NCBI GenBank assembly: GCA_910574285.1
Contig: CAJTAL010000006.1
Location: 101,089-165,088, forward strand
Reading direction: 5' to 3'
Length of the DNA: 64,000 nucleotides
Origin: Lachnospiraceae bacterium
GTDB lineage: Bacteria > Bacillota > Clostridia > Lachnospirales > Lachnospiraceae
Position 1 is the stretch's first letter. Every line of letters begins with the position of its first letter. Position numbers and translations under genes: made by a program. The notes below the pieces were generated by a model. The model was not told the origin of the DNA, did no database searches, and worked only from the letters and a program-made list of their open reading frames with translations. Below, piece after piece: positions 1 through 7,983 of the stretch.

Positions 1-1
1 C

Positions 2-238
2 GGACAGCAGGCGGTATATACTCAGACCTATACCCCAAGCAGTTCCAGCGGATATACAAGCACCGGCAGTTATGGGGCAGGACAGGGATACGGCAGCAAC
101 TATACAGATTCAAACAGTAATGGCGTATGCGATTACTATGAGAGCGGCAACAGTTATGGATACGGCAACGGCGGTTATGGATACGGTCATGGCGGCGGAC
201 ATCACGGCGGCGGACATCATGGCGGATGCCGTTGGTAA
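2..238 (+). CDS. C-terminal part of a Gly/His-rich protein (partial at left edge)
   Basis: The reading frame is open from the window edge (frame of base 2) to a TAA at 236-238, giving 78 residues with the N-terminus outside the window. The visible part is rich in Gly, Ser and Tyr, contains DSNSNGVCDYYE, which resembles a calcium-binding DxNxDGxxDxxE loop, and ends in repeated GHGGGHHGGGHHGG followed by CRW. The RsgI-like protein two genes downstream (819-1679) ends in a similar Gly/His tail, which suggests the two are related in role and perhaps belong to the same operon or regulon. Function is unknown. The His-rich tail could bind metal, but that is inference. Confidence 0.6.
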   Translation, partial: GQQAVYTQTYTPSSSSGYTSTGSYGAGQGYGSNYTDSNSNGVCDYYESGNSYGYGNGGYGYGHGGGHHGGGHHGGCRW

Positions 239-275
239 GGAAGCTCTTTTTTAGATAACAGAATAGACGATCATG

Positions 276-320
276 AGGGGACTATCGGAAAATCGCTATA
301 TATTTTCCGACAGTCCCTTC
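276..320 (+). terminator. Stem-loop after the Gly/His-rich gene
   Basis: An imperfect 17-bp inverted repeat (arms about 276-293 and 302-319, one mismatch) lies between the first gene and the sigma factor gene. The 3' side is only weakly T-rich, so it may terminate partially and allow read-through into the sigma operon. Confidence 0.5.
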
Positions 321-343
321 AGTTTGAGGAAAGGGAATGAAGG

Positions 344-829
344 ATGCGGAGTGAGGCGGAGATAAACCGCGTGGTAGATGAGTACGCGGATATGATCAAG
401 AGAGTCTGCTTTTATCATCTGAAAAATCAGACAGATACAGAGGACGTGTTTCAGAACGTTTTCCTGAAATACATGACATATGAGGGGAGCTTTGCCGATC
501 GGGAACATGAGAAGGCATGGCTGCTTCGTGTGTCTATCAATGCCTGCAAGGATTACCTGAAGAGTTTTTTCCGGCGGAATGTTGTTTCCTTTGAGACATT
601 ACATGAGATAGAAGCGAAAGAGCCGGAAGAGTCAAGAGGGGTTCTGGAAGCAGTTCTGTCCCTTCCGGTGAAATATAAGGATGCGATCTATCTGCATTAT
701 TACGAAGGATATTCGGCGGCTGAGATCGGGAAGATCCTTGGAAAGAAAGAAAATACTGTCTATTCGCTGCTTTTCAGAGGGCGGGAGATGCTGAAGGAAA
801 AGTTAGGAGGTGATGGAATTGACAAATAA
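344..829 (+). CDS. RNA polymerase sigma factor, sigma-70 family (ECF-type)
   Basis: The product is 161 residues, normal for a two-domain ECF-type sigma factor. Region 2 is at about residues 10-75 and includes DTEDVFQNVFLKY, followed by a conserved helix ending in KAWLLRVSINACKDYLKS. Region 4 is at about 105-155 (LPVKYKDAIYLHYYEG, then a helix-turn-helix with YSAAEIGKIL). The start ATG is preceded by GAGGAAAGG. The next gene overlaps its 3' end and encodes a membrane protein with an RsgI-type domain, so the pair reads as a sigma/anti-sigma module that links an envelope signal to transcription. The target genes are not evident; the flanking MATE exporter and Gly/His-rich gene are candidates. 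Confidence 0.9.
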   Translation: MRSEAEINRVVDEYADMIKRVCFYHLKNQTDTEDVFQNVFLKYMTYEGSFADREHEKAWLLRVSINACKDYLKSFFRRNVVSFETLHEIEAKEPEESRGVLEAVLSLPVKYKDAIYLHYYEGYSAAEIGKILGKKENTVYSLLFRGREMLKEKLGGDGIDK

Positions 830-1679
830 GATACAGGATGCATTCGGCCATATTCAGGCGGATACCCGTCTGAAAGAATCGACGAAGAGGTTTCTGAGAG
901 AACAGAGCAGGGGGAAGTTCCGGGCGGGATATCATCCGGCTGTTAAGTATGCTGTTTCTGCCGTCTGCGTGATGCTGTTTCTGGCAGTGGGAGGCGTCGG
1001 TTATTCATGGATATGGACGCCGGTTTCCTATGTAAGCATAGACGTCAATCCATCTATTGAGCTGGCTTTAAACCGTTTTGACAGGGTCGTGTCCGCGGAA
1101 GCGTATAATGTAGAGGGAGAAGAGATACTGGATGGATTGCCTCTGAAATGGAAGAAGTATACGGAAGCGATTGATACAGTGATCGAATGTGAGGGGATGC
1201 AGTTGTATTTGACGGATACTTCTCAGCTCGTTCTGACGGTGGTGGCTGATTCTGCAAATGAGGCGAAGCTGACGGAAGGTGTGAAAGCATGTACCAGCCA
1301 TGTGGCGGGCGGCTGCCATAGTACGCAGGCGGATATCAATGCGGCGCCGCAGGCGCATGAAAACGGAATATCCTGCGGAAAATATAAGGCTTATCTGGAG
1401 CTATCACAATATGACAGCTCGATCACCCTTGAGGAGTGCAGGAAAATGAGTATGGAAGAGATATGGGAGAGGATCAGGGAATACGAGGAGGACAGCGGAA
1501 CCGGATCAGGTGATATAGACAGCGGAAGTCAAGACGAGGCTGTCGGTGATATGTCAGAGACCGGGGAAGGAACAGGCTGTGAGTATGGCAGCGGCAATGG
1601 AAACGGCGGGGGAGAAATGCACAGATATGGGAATGGTTCGTCTCATCACGGGGGGCACCATGGCGGAAGGCATGAATAA
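819..1679 (+). CDS. RsgI-like membrane anti-sigma factor with Gly/His-rich tail
   Basis: I place the start at TTG 819, because AGGAGG (805-810) stands 8 bases before it; ATG 813 and GTG 810 are too close to that site. The gene overlaps the sigma gene by 11 bases, implying coupled translation. Residues 1-40 are cytosolic and should bind the sigma factor. A membrane segment spans about 43-63. Next comes the RsgI-type extracytoplasmic domain beginning PVSYVSIDVNPSIELALNRF. In clostridial RsgI proteins the conserved Asn-Pro in this motif is an autocleavage site, so cleavage here is plausible. The C-terminus is low complexity (Gly, Ser, Asp) and ends in a His/Gly cluster instead of the carbohydrate-binding module typical of cellulolytic clostridia. 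Confidence 0.85.
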   Translation: MTNKIQDAFGHIQADTRLKESTKRFLREQSRGKFRAGYHPAVKYAVSAVCVMLFLAVGGVGYSWIWTPVSYVSIDVNPSIELALNRFDRVVSAEAYNVEGEEILDGLPLKWKKYTEAIDTVIECEGMQLYLTDTSQLVLTVVADSANEAKLTEGVKACTSHVAGGCHSTQADINAAPQAHENGISCGKYKAYLELSQYDSSITLEECRKMSMEEIWERIREYEEDSGTGSGDIDSGSQDEAVGDMSETGEGTGCEYGSGNGNGGGEMHRYGNGSSHHGGHHGGRHE

Positions 1680-3024
1680 TCGTTCGTTCTATAAGAAATT
1701 CTTCTCTATCTATATAGCCCTGGTGCTGCAGAATGTGGTGACGCTGAGTGTGAATCTGGCGGACAATATCATGCTGGGGTCGTACAGCGAGACGGCCCTT
1801 GCGGGAGTGGCTGCCGTGAACCAGATTCAGTTCGTGTATCAGCAGATTATCCTTGCCCTGGGGGACGGACTGGTGATCTTCGGAAGCCAGTACTGGGGAA
1901 AGGGGCAGACAGGACCGCTTAAGAAGATCGCCGCGTCAGCGATGCATGCCGCACTGATGGCAGGGGTTGTTCTGTTCATTCTGGTCAGCGTGTTCCCGGA
2001 TAAGGCTGTGTGGATATTTACTGAAGACCGTCTGATCATAGGAGAAGGGGTGAAGTATCTTGCAGTCATCCGGTTTACCTATGTCTTCTTTGCCGTGACG
2101 CAGTTGCTTCTGGCGGCGCTTCGCAGCGTGGAAACGGTGAGGATAGCGTTTCAGTTGTCGGTTCTTACTTTTTTTGTGAACTGCGGGATTAATTATGCGC
2201 TTATATTCGGGAACTTCGGTGCGCCGAGGCTGGGAGCGAGAGGGGCGGCGCTGGGAACGCTGACGGCGCGGGTAATCGAGTGCGGGGCGCTGGTTTTATA
2301 CATATATTTTTCTTCAAAAAAGAAGCATAGTTTTGATCTTCGTTTCAGAGATTATCTGCAGTTCGATAAGACGCTTGCGAAAGACTATTTTAAGATCGTG
2401 TCGCCGATGGTGCTGGTTCAGGGCTTATGGGGGCTTAATACAGCGCTTCAGACGGTAATCCTTGGACATATGACTTCGGCGGCGATCGCGGCAAACAGCG
2501 CGTCTTCTACATTATTTCTGGTGGTAAAGTCTGCCGCGTCCGGAGCGGCTTCCGCGGCTTCCGTCATAATCGGGAAGACGGTAGGCTGCGGGGATATCCC
2601 GAGGGTAAAAGAATATTCGGTCAGGCTGCAGAGGATATTTGTTATGATCGGTATATTGTCCGGTATCTTTCTGTTCTTCCTGCGGATTCCGGTTCTTGGT
2701 CTTTATGACCTGAGGCCGGAGACGAAAGAGATGGCGGATTCATTTCTTATAATCCTGAGTGTCGTAAGCGTCGGGATGTCCTACCAGATGCCGACGAATG
2801 TGGGGATTATACGAGGAGCCGGAAATGCGTTATTCGTGGTGAAGGTGGATCTGATCAGTATCTGGCTGATCGTGATGCCGCTGTCTTTCGTGATGGCATT
2901 CGTGGTAAAGGCGTCCCCGGCGGCGGTGGTATGCTGCCTGAACGCGGATCAGATCTTCAAGTGTGTGCCGGCATTCCTTATGTCGCATTATGGGAACTGG
3001 ATCAGGAAGCTGACGCGGGAATGA
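1672..3024 (+). CDS. MATE family multidrug/cation efflux transporter
   Basis: The protein begins MNNRSFYKKFFSIYIALVLQ and is about 450 residues with roughly twelve hydrophobic segments. It shows typical MATE family sequence in the first half (NVVTLSVNLADNIMLGSYSE, then GVAAVNQIQFVYQQ) and a repeat of the fold in the second half. MATE proteins export drugs or metabolites in exchange for sodium ions or protons. ATG 1672 overlaps the preceding stop by 8 bases, so translation is probably coupled to the anti-sigma gene; ATG 1660, with a GGGGGG stretch upstream, is an alternative start. Membership of the sigma operon suggests that the transporter belongs to that stress response. The substrate cannot be read from the sequence. 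Confidence 0.9.
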   Translation: MNNRSFYKKFFSIYIALVLQNVVTLSVNLADNIMLGSYSETALAGVAAVNQIQFVYQQIILALGDGLVIFGSQYWGKGQTGPLKKIAASAMHAALMAGVVLFILVSVFPDKAVWIFTEDRLIIGEGVKYLAVIRFTYVFFAVTQLLLAALRSVETVRIAFQLSVLTFFVNCGINYALIFGNFGAPRLGARGAALGTLTARVIECGALVLYIYFSSKKKHSFDLRFRDYLQFDKTLAKDYFKIVSPMVLVQGLWGLNTALQTVILGHMTSAAIAANSASSTLFLVVKSAASGAASAASVIIGKTVGCGDIPRVKEYSVRLQRIFVMIGILSGIFLFFLRIPVLGLYDLRPETKEMADSFLIILSVVSVGMSYQMPTNVGIIRGAGNALFVVKVDLISIWLIVMPLSFVMAFVVKASPAAVVCCLNADQIFKCVPAFLMSHYGNWIRKLTRE

Positions 3025-3054
3025 ATATGCACTAACATATTGCCGGAAAATGCA

Positions 3055-3060
3055 TATAAT
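3055..3060 (+). promoter_or_regulatory. -10 element (TATAAT) of the small acidic protein gene
   Basis: TATAAT at 3055-3060 precedes the start at 3094 by a short leader. No convincing -35 is visible at 17 bases. Confidence 0.4.
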
Positions 3061-3093
3061 AGGGTAGATGATTATTCTTAGGAGTGTGTGCAC

Positions 3094-3450
3094 ATGGACA
3101 ATCGACTGCCTTATTATATGACTTATCCGATGCCTCTGCTGTACGATGATGAGAGGAGCATGCGGCGGGATCTGGATTACATGAAGAGCATCTATCCCCG
3201 GACTGCGAGAAGGCTTCTTCCTTATGTGGAAGAAGAATGCGACAGGATGGAGTACGAGGGGAGTATGATGTATGATGAATATCCGGATCAGCTTCAACTG
3301 CGGCTGATGTGCCGGAGGATCTACGATCAGGCGGCGGATGATGAGGAGAATCCGGGGGAGTGGCTGATGGATCTGATCCAGGTGATGGTGTATCATGAGC
3401 TGTGCCAGAGAAGGTATGAATACAGGAACTGCCGAAAAAGATTCTATTGA
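3094..3450 (+). CDS. Conserved small protein of unknown function
   Basis: The product is about 118 residues, hydrophilic and probably helical. It begins MDNRLPYYMTYPMPLLYDDE and is rich in Tyr, Met, Arg and acidic residues, with no membrane segment or signal peptide. ATG 3094 has TAGGAG 9 bases upstream; GTG 3088 is a less likely start. I do not recognise a named domain. Its own -10 box and a hairpin after the stop suggest a monocistronic unit. Codon use fits the neighbours, so it looks like a real lineage-specific gene. Confidence 0.65.
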   Translation: MDNRLPYYMTYPMPLLYDDERSMRRDLDYMKSIYPRTARRLLPYVEEECDRMEYEGSMMYDEYPDQLQLRLMCRRIYDQAADDEENPGEWLMDLIQVMVYHELCQRRYEYRNCRKRFY

Positions 3451-3485
3451 CTTGACGGCGGCATATCGTATGCCGCTTTGTCAAG
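3451..3485 (+). terminator. Stem-loop after the small protein gene
   Basis: CTTGAC plus GGCGGCATA (3451-3465) pair with TATGCCGC plus GTCAAG (3469-3485). The stem is strong but has no T-run, so it could be a terminator helper or an RNA-stabilising hairpin. Confidence 0.45.
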
Positions 3486-3612
3486 GGGTGGACGAATAGA
3501 CGAGGATGTGGTAAAATAATCCTCGTAGTGTGGGGAGCTATAAAGAAAACTGCCTGTAAAGGCAAGATATCGGTGTATTACATGTACACTTGATATTGGG
3601 AAAGGGGAGAAG

Positions 3613-4119
3613 ATGAACCGTAATAATATTATATTCATTGGAATGCCTGCTGTGGGCAAAAGTACGATAGGCGTAATAGTCGCAAAGCGGTTGGGGTACA
3701 GATTCATTGATACGGACATCCTGATACAGGAAGAAGAAGGAAAGCTGCTGAAAGAGATCATCAAGGAAAAAGGGATTGATGGATTTTTAGAAGTGGAAGA
3801 CCGTATCAATGCGAGAGTGCAGACGAAGAGAACGGTGATCTCCCCGGGGGGGAGTGTCATATATTGCGAAAATGCAATGAGACATTATAAAGAAATCGGG
3901 AAGATCGTATATTTGAAAGCGTCTTTTGAGACACTAAACAGACGGATCCATAATGCAAGGAGCAGAGGAATAGTCTTGAGAGAGAGTCAGTCTCTGAGGG
4001 ATCTATATGATGAGAGGACTGTGCTTTTTGAAAAATACGCAGACATTACTGTCTGTGAGGATGGACTGAAATTGGAAGATACCATCCGGAAAGTCTTAGA
4101 AAAACTCGGAGCAGAGTAA
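3613..4119 (+). CDS. Shikimate kinase family protein
   Basis: The 168-residue product has the fold signatures of shikimate kinase: P-loop GMPAVGKST (residues 10-18), DTD at about 35-37 in the shikimate-binding position, a PGGSV loop at about 79-83 that matches the family's GGG segment, and a lid/adenine region with arginines (RRIHNARSRGIVL) followed by YDERTVLFEKYAD. The family phosphorylates shikimate in chorismate synthesis. No other aro genes are nearby, and the GGS loop and lid differ from the classic pattern, so the substrate may not be shikimate. A purine-rich site (AAAGGGGAG) lies just before the ATG. Confidence 0.8.
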   Translation: MNRNNIIFIGMPAVGKSTIGVIVAKRLGYRFIDTDILIQEEEGKLLKEIIKEKGIDGFLEVEDRINARVQTKRTVISPGGSVIYCENAMRHYKEIGKIVYLKASFETLNRRIHNARSRGIVLRESQSLRDLYDERTVLFEKYADITVCEDGLKLEDTIRKVLEKLGAE

Positions 4120-4192
4120 GTTTATCGGGGTCTGTAAGAGTGGGGATTACAGGCAAATATTACGAAAGGATTAAGTATTTCTTAAAAAATAT

Positions 4193-4220
4193 TTTACAAA
4201 TTTGAAATATGTGGTATAAT
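4193..4220 (+). promoter_or_regulatory. Promoter with extended -10 upstream of the murA leader
   Basis: TTTACA (4193-4198), a 16-base spacer and TGGTATAAT (the -10 at 4215-4220) form a strong promoter. Transcription would start near 4227, more than 300 bases before murA. Confidence 0.7.
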
Positions 4221-4242
4221 ATCCACGCAGGCAATGAGCTGT

Positions 4243-4442
4243 GCCAAAATCAGAAGAAACAAATCGGCTGCAGTCAGACGGATTTGTTTGTTATGATTTT
4301 GATAGGGCGAAGCCCGTGACAGAAAACGAAGTTTTCTGTTGCACAGCGAAAAATAGAGCCAAAATCAGAAGAAACAAATCATGATTTGATAGGGCGAAGA
4401 CCATGACAGAAAACGAAGTTTTCTGCTGCATAGTAAAAAAAT
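4243..4442 (+). repeat. Duplicated structured leader unit before murA
   Basis: Two copies of one unit lie in tandem, the first from 4243 to about 4353 and the second from 4358 to about 4442. Each begins GCCAAAATCAGAAGAAAC and contains AGAAAAC-GAA-GTTTTCT, a perfect stem closed by a C(GAA)G loop. The first copy also has GGGC-GAA-GCCC, which is mutated in the second, and carries about 27 extra bases that let AAACAAATC pair with GATTTGTTT. The unit is transcribed from the strong promoter just upstream. This is the content of the 432-base gap between the kinase-like gene and murA. It has no ORF and may be a regulatory leader or a separate small RNA. Confidence 0.65.
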
Positions 4443-4551
4443 AAAGTTAAAATCCAGAGATTACCGAGTTTATATTTCGTAAGAAGTACAGATAATAGGA
4501 TTATCATATAGATAGATGAGAGTATTAAATAATTAGACATTGAGGTGCAAC

Positions 4552-5844
4552 ATGGAACAATATATTATAAAGGGCGGACATCCACTTGTCGGAGAAGTAG
4601 AGATAGGCGGAGCTAAGAATGCCGCACTGGCGATTCTTGCCGCCGCCATTATGACGGATGATACAGTATTGGTAGATAATGTGCCGGATGTGAACGATAT
4701 TAATGTATTGCTGGATGCGATCTCAGGCATCGGCGCCAATATACACCGGGTAGACCGCCACACGGTTAAGGTAAATGGAAAGAATATCAGCAGTGTTGAC
4801 ATAGAATATGATTATATTAAGAAGATTCGGGCGTCTTATTACCTTCTTGGAGCTCTGCTTGGGAAGTATAAGCATGCGGAAGTGGCGCTTCCGGGCGGAT
4901 GCAATATCGGCAGCAGGCCGATTGACCAGCATCTTAAAGGATTCCGTGCCCTAGGAGCCTATGTATCGATTGAACACGGAAAGATTATAGCGGAAGCGGA
5001 CCGGCTGATCGGCAAGCATATTTATTTTGACGTAGTCAGCGTAGGCGCGACGATTAATGTAATGATGGCGGCGACGATGGCAGAGGGGCTGACCATCATG
5101 GAGAATGTGGCGAAGGAGCCTCATGTGGTAGACGTCGCAAATTTCCTGAACAGTATGGGAGCGAATATCAGAGGCGCAGGAACAGACGTGATTAAGATCC
5201 GCGGTGTGCAGCATCTGCACCGTACAGAATATTCTGTAATCCCGGATCAGATTGAAGCAGGGACGTTCATGTTCGCGGCAGCGGCTACAAGAGGCGACGT
5301 TACGGTGCTGAATGTGATTCCGAAGCATCTGGAGGCTACGGTTGCGAAGCTGACGGAGATCGGCTGTGAAGTGGAGGAATTTGACGACGCCGTACGTGTG
5401 GTTTCCAAGGGGGGCTTAAGATGTACGCATGTTAAGACTCTGCCTTATCCGGGTTTTCCTACGGATATGCAGCCTCAGATAGGTGTTACGCTGGCTCTGT
5501 GCAAAGGGACAAGTACGATTACGGAGAGTATCTTCGAGAATCGGTTCAAATATCTGGATGAACTTGCAAGAATGGGAGCAAATATTAAGATAGAAGGCAA
5601 TTCCGCGACGATAGAAGGAGTCAGACGATTCTCAGGCGCAAGGGTGAGCGCGCCGGATCTGCGGGCGGGAGCGGCGCTCTGTATTGCAGGGCTTGCTACC
5701 GACGGGATTACCATTGTGGATGATATCGTATATATTCAGAGAGGATATGAACGGTTCGAGGAGAAATTGCGTAGTATCGGCGCTATCATAGAGAAGGTAA
5801 ATTCCGAGAAGGAGATAAAGAAGTTCCAGTTGAAGGTGGGATAG
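4552..5844 (+). CDS. murA: UDP-N-acetylglucosamine 1-carboxyvinyltransferase
   Basis: This enzyme transfers the enolpyruvyl group of phosphoenolpyruvate to UDP-GlcNAc, the first committed step of peptidoglycan synthesis, in the cytosol. The 430-residue protein has the N-terminal substrate motif GGAKNAAL (about 19-26) and the active-site loop PGGCNIGSRP with Cys117, the residue attacked by fosfomycin. Both halves show the EPSP-synthase-like repeat. ATG 4552 has GAGG six bases upstream and gives the normal N-terminus MEQYIIKGG. It is followed by a clear terminator, so it is the end of its transcript. Confidence 0.95.
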   Translation: MEQYIIKGGHPLVGEVEIGGAKNAALAILAAAIMTDDTVLVDNVPDVNDINVLLDAISGIGANIHRVDRHTVKVNGKNISSVDIEYDYIKKIRASYYLLGALLGKYKHAEVALPGGCNIGSRPIDQHLKGFRALGAYVSIEHGKIIAEADRLIGKHIYFDVVSVGATINVMMAATMAEGLTIMENVAKEPHVVDVANFLNSMGANIRGAGTDVIKIRGVQHLHRTEYSVIPDQIEAGTFMFAAAATRGDVTVLNVIPKHLEATVAKLTEIGCEVEEFDDAVRVVSKGGLRCTHVKTLPYPGFPTDMQPQIGVTLALCKGTSTITESIFENRFKYLDELARMGANIKIEGNSATIEGVRRFSGARVSAPDLRAGAALCIAGLATDGITIVDDIVYIQRGYERFEEKLRSIGAIIEKVNSEKEIKKFQLKVG

Positions 5845-5882
5845 TGCGTCATTGTGCGAAGATAACTTGTTTTGATGTGAAT

Positions 5883-5909
5883 GGAGATGTTTTGGCATCT
5901 CCGTTTTTT
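5883..5909 (+). terminator. Rho-independent terminator of murA
   Basis: GGAGATG (5883-5889) pairs with CATCTCC (5896-5902), followed by G and six T. Confidence 0.9.
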
Positions 5910-5910
5910 A

Positions 5911-5939
5911 TTGTAAAAAGATACGTAATATCGTATAAT
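5911..5939 (+). promoter_or_regulatory. Promoter of the O-antigen-ligase-like gene (shared core motif)
   Basis: TTGTAA (5911-5916), 17 bases, TATAAT (5934-5939). The bases CG just before the -10 and AAAAACTATA after it match three other promoters in this window (10025, 14440, 18051). Confidence 0.8.
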
Positions 5940-6019
5940 AAAAACTATATTATGAAATTTGATGATGTACTAATGCAGAGCAAAATTCAAAAATAGAAGC
6001 AGAGGAAGAGAACGGGCAG

Positions 6020-7810
6020 ATGTCTGAGAAGAGTGGGAAGAAAAGAAAATTAATGAAAAAGAAAATTAATGATAAGAAAACTAATGATAAGAAAACTAAT
6101 GATAAGAAAACCAATGATAAGAGAACTAATGATAAGAAAGCTGATAAGGAAATAAAAAGAAATGTGGCAGCACGGATATTTTTGCTGGCGGCTCCTTTTT
6201 TATGTGGCGGTTTCTATGAATGGGCGTCGTGCCTGTTCTTAGTTATCTTGACAGGATATCTCCTGTATTTATTAAAACAATCAGGCACAGTGGCAGTCAA
6301 GATGAATTTGACAGGCTTTTCTGTATTCGTGATGGTAATATCGTATGGTGTGAGTATGCTCTGGGCGGTTGACCGCGGAATGGCTGTCCTGGGATTCGTA
6401 AAATTCCTTCCGCTGCTTTTGTTTCTGGTGATTATTATGCAGATTCGAGAGGGAAAGGATGAACTTCTGGATACGGTTCCTTTAGCAGGCTGCTTCATGA
6501 CGGTGTTATCTCTTGGATTGGGACAGATTCCTTTATGGAGGGATTATTTTTGGGTAAATAAGAGGCTTGCCGGATTCTTTCAATATCCGAATTCATTTGG
6601 ACTGTTCCTGGTTGCGGGGGTGGTCATTTTAGCAGGGAAGGATGTATGGAACAGGCGGCAGATTATCAGTATCATAGTCCTGTTATCCGGTATTGTACTG
6701 ACCGGAAGCCGGACGTCTTTCTTTATATTGCTGGCGGTACTGGCAGGTTATACGGTCTTTCATAAGAATTCCGGGCTTCGGAAGATATTATTGCTGTTGA
6801 TGGCAGGGCTGGCGGCGCTGACAGGATTATATGTGTTGCTGACGGGAAATGTATCGAATGTGGGGCGGTATATGACGTCATTTACGAATACGAGTACATT
6901 CTTGGGGCGCCTGCTTTATTTTAAGGATGCCCTGCCGGTGATCCTGCGGCATCCGCTGGGGCTTGGCTATATGGGATATTATTATCTGCAGGGTTCATTC
7001 CAGACAGGAGTGTATTCCGTGCTCCATATCCATAATGAATTGCTTCAGGTTTTTCTGGATGTGGGATGGATTCCGGCGGTGCTTTTGGCTGTAGCTGTCG
7101 TGAAGAGCTTTCTGACAAAGCAGACGGGATTGACCAGGCGTATGCTTCTTTTCGCGGTATCGGTACATTGTATGTTTGATTTTGACCTGCAGTTCATAGC
7201 GGTCGGGTTCGTGCTGTTATTGGCGATGGATACGGAAAGCGGTGATGAGAGAAGGATTGCTTCAAAAGTCTGGATTCCGGCGGCTGCAGGTATCCTGATG
7301 GGAGTCAGTTGTTGGTTCGGGATTGTATCCGGATTCTATCGGTGCGGAGAATATGAGACGGCGGCGGCTCTCTATCCGGGGTGTACCGACGCATGGCTTA
7401 AGATGCTTCCCAGGGCAAAGGACGAGGAAGAGATGGGACGGCTGGCGGACAATATTCTGGAATTGAATCAGTCGGCGTCACTGGCTTATAGTGCGAAAGC
7501 CCGGCTTGCATACGCAGAGGGTGATTTCGAGAGTATGATTGAGTATAAGCAGAAAGCCATCGCGTTAGCGAGGTATGAGCCGGAGGAATATCTGGATTAC
7601 TTTGATATGCTGTATGTGGGCGTACAGCTCTATGAACAGGCGGGGGATAAAGAAAGCGCAGAATTCTGCCGGCAGAAGCTTCTTGAGATTCCGGAAATGA
7701 TGGAGGAGGTATTGGATGAGACGGATGAACTGGCTTATAAGATTAAAGATAAGCCGGATCTTGTGCTGCCGGAGGAATATCAGGAAATGCTGCTTTTTAT
7801 GGAATTGTAA
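6020..7810 (+). CDS. O-antigen ligase (Wzy/WaaL-like) family membrane protein with TPR-like tail
   Basis: The protein has 596 residues. Residues 1-48 are Lys/Asp/Asn-rich and largely made of repeated TNDKK units. Residues from about 52 to 430 form ten or more membrane segments with the O-antigen ligase family pattern, including FFQYPNSFGLFLV and HIHNELLQVFLDVGWIPAVLL (the family's conserved His-Asn segment). The tail, about 450-596, is soluble and helical (SAKARLAYAEGDFESMIEYKQKA), TPR-like. Family members join or polymerise surface polysaccharides or glycosylate surface proteins. Being monocistronic and sharing a promoter motif with the pilus operon, it could act on a surface polymer or pilin, but this is inference. 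Confidence 0.75.
   Translation: MSEKSGKKRKLMKKKINDKKTNDKKTNDKKTNDKRTNDKKADKEIKRNVAARIFLLAAPFLCGGFYEWASCLFLVILTGYLLYLLKQSGTVAVKMNLTGFSVFVMVISYGVSMLWAVDRGMAVLGFVKFLPLLLFLVIIMQIREGKDELLDTVPLAGCFMTVLSLGLGQIPLWRDYFWVNKRLAGFFQYPNSFGLFLVAGVVILAGKDVWNRRQIISIIVLLSGIVLTGSRTSFFILLAVLAGYTVFHKNSGLRKILLLLMAGLAALTGLYVLLTGNVSNVGRYMTSFTNTSTFLGRLLYFKDALPVILRHPLGLGYMGYYYLQGSFQTGVYSVLHIHNELLQVFLDVGWIPAVLLAVAVVKSFLTKQTGLTRRMLLFAVSVHCMFDFDLQFIAVGFVLLLAMDTESGDERRIASKVWIPAAAGILMGVSCWFGIVSGFYRCGEYETAAALYPGCTDAWLKMLPRAKDEEEMGRLADNILELNQSASLAYSAKARLAYAEGDFESMIEYKQKAIALARYEPEEYLDYFDMLYVGVQLYEQAGDKESAEFCRQKLLEIPEMMEEVLDETDELAYKIKDKPDLVLPEEYQEMLLFMEL
6056..6135 (+). repeat. In-frame 15-base tandem repeat (AATGATAAGAAAACT units)
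   Basis: About five near-identical copies encode TNDKK in the cytosolic N-terminus of the O-antigen-ligase-like protein. The unit length is a multiple of three, so copy-number change would alter tail length without frameshift. Confidence 0.85.
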
Positions 7811-7874
7811 ATTATAAATTATAATTTATAATTTAGTATAAGAGGCTGCCGGGAAACAGCATTTCCCGGCAGCC
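7811..7874. terminator. Bidirectional terminator region between convergent genes
   Basis: An AT palindrome (about 7810-7834) is followed by a perfect 13-bp stem, GGCTGCCGGGAAA (7844-7856) with TTTCCCGGCAGCC (7862-7874). It separates the plus-strand membrane protein from the minus-strand methyltransferase. Confidence 0.7.
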
Positions 7875-7983
7875 CGTGCTCTGGCAGGATGGAGTACCAG
7901 TACAGCATTGCATTATTGTTTATTTGTCAGCCATCTGCTTTTCCAGTTCAATTTTGTTTCGATGAGCCAGTTTCCTTAGAGGT

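Noticed and set aside
2830..3565. Two minus-strand ORFs opposite the MATE end and the small protein gene
   Set aside because: His/Pro/Ser-rich products without a ribosome-binding site; mirror images of plus-strand codons.
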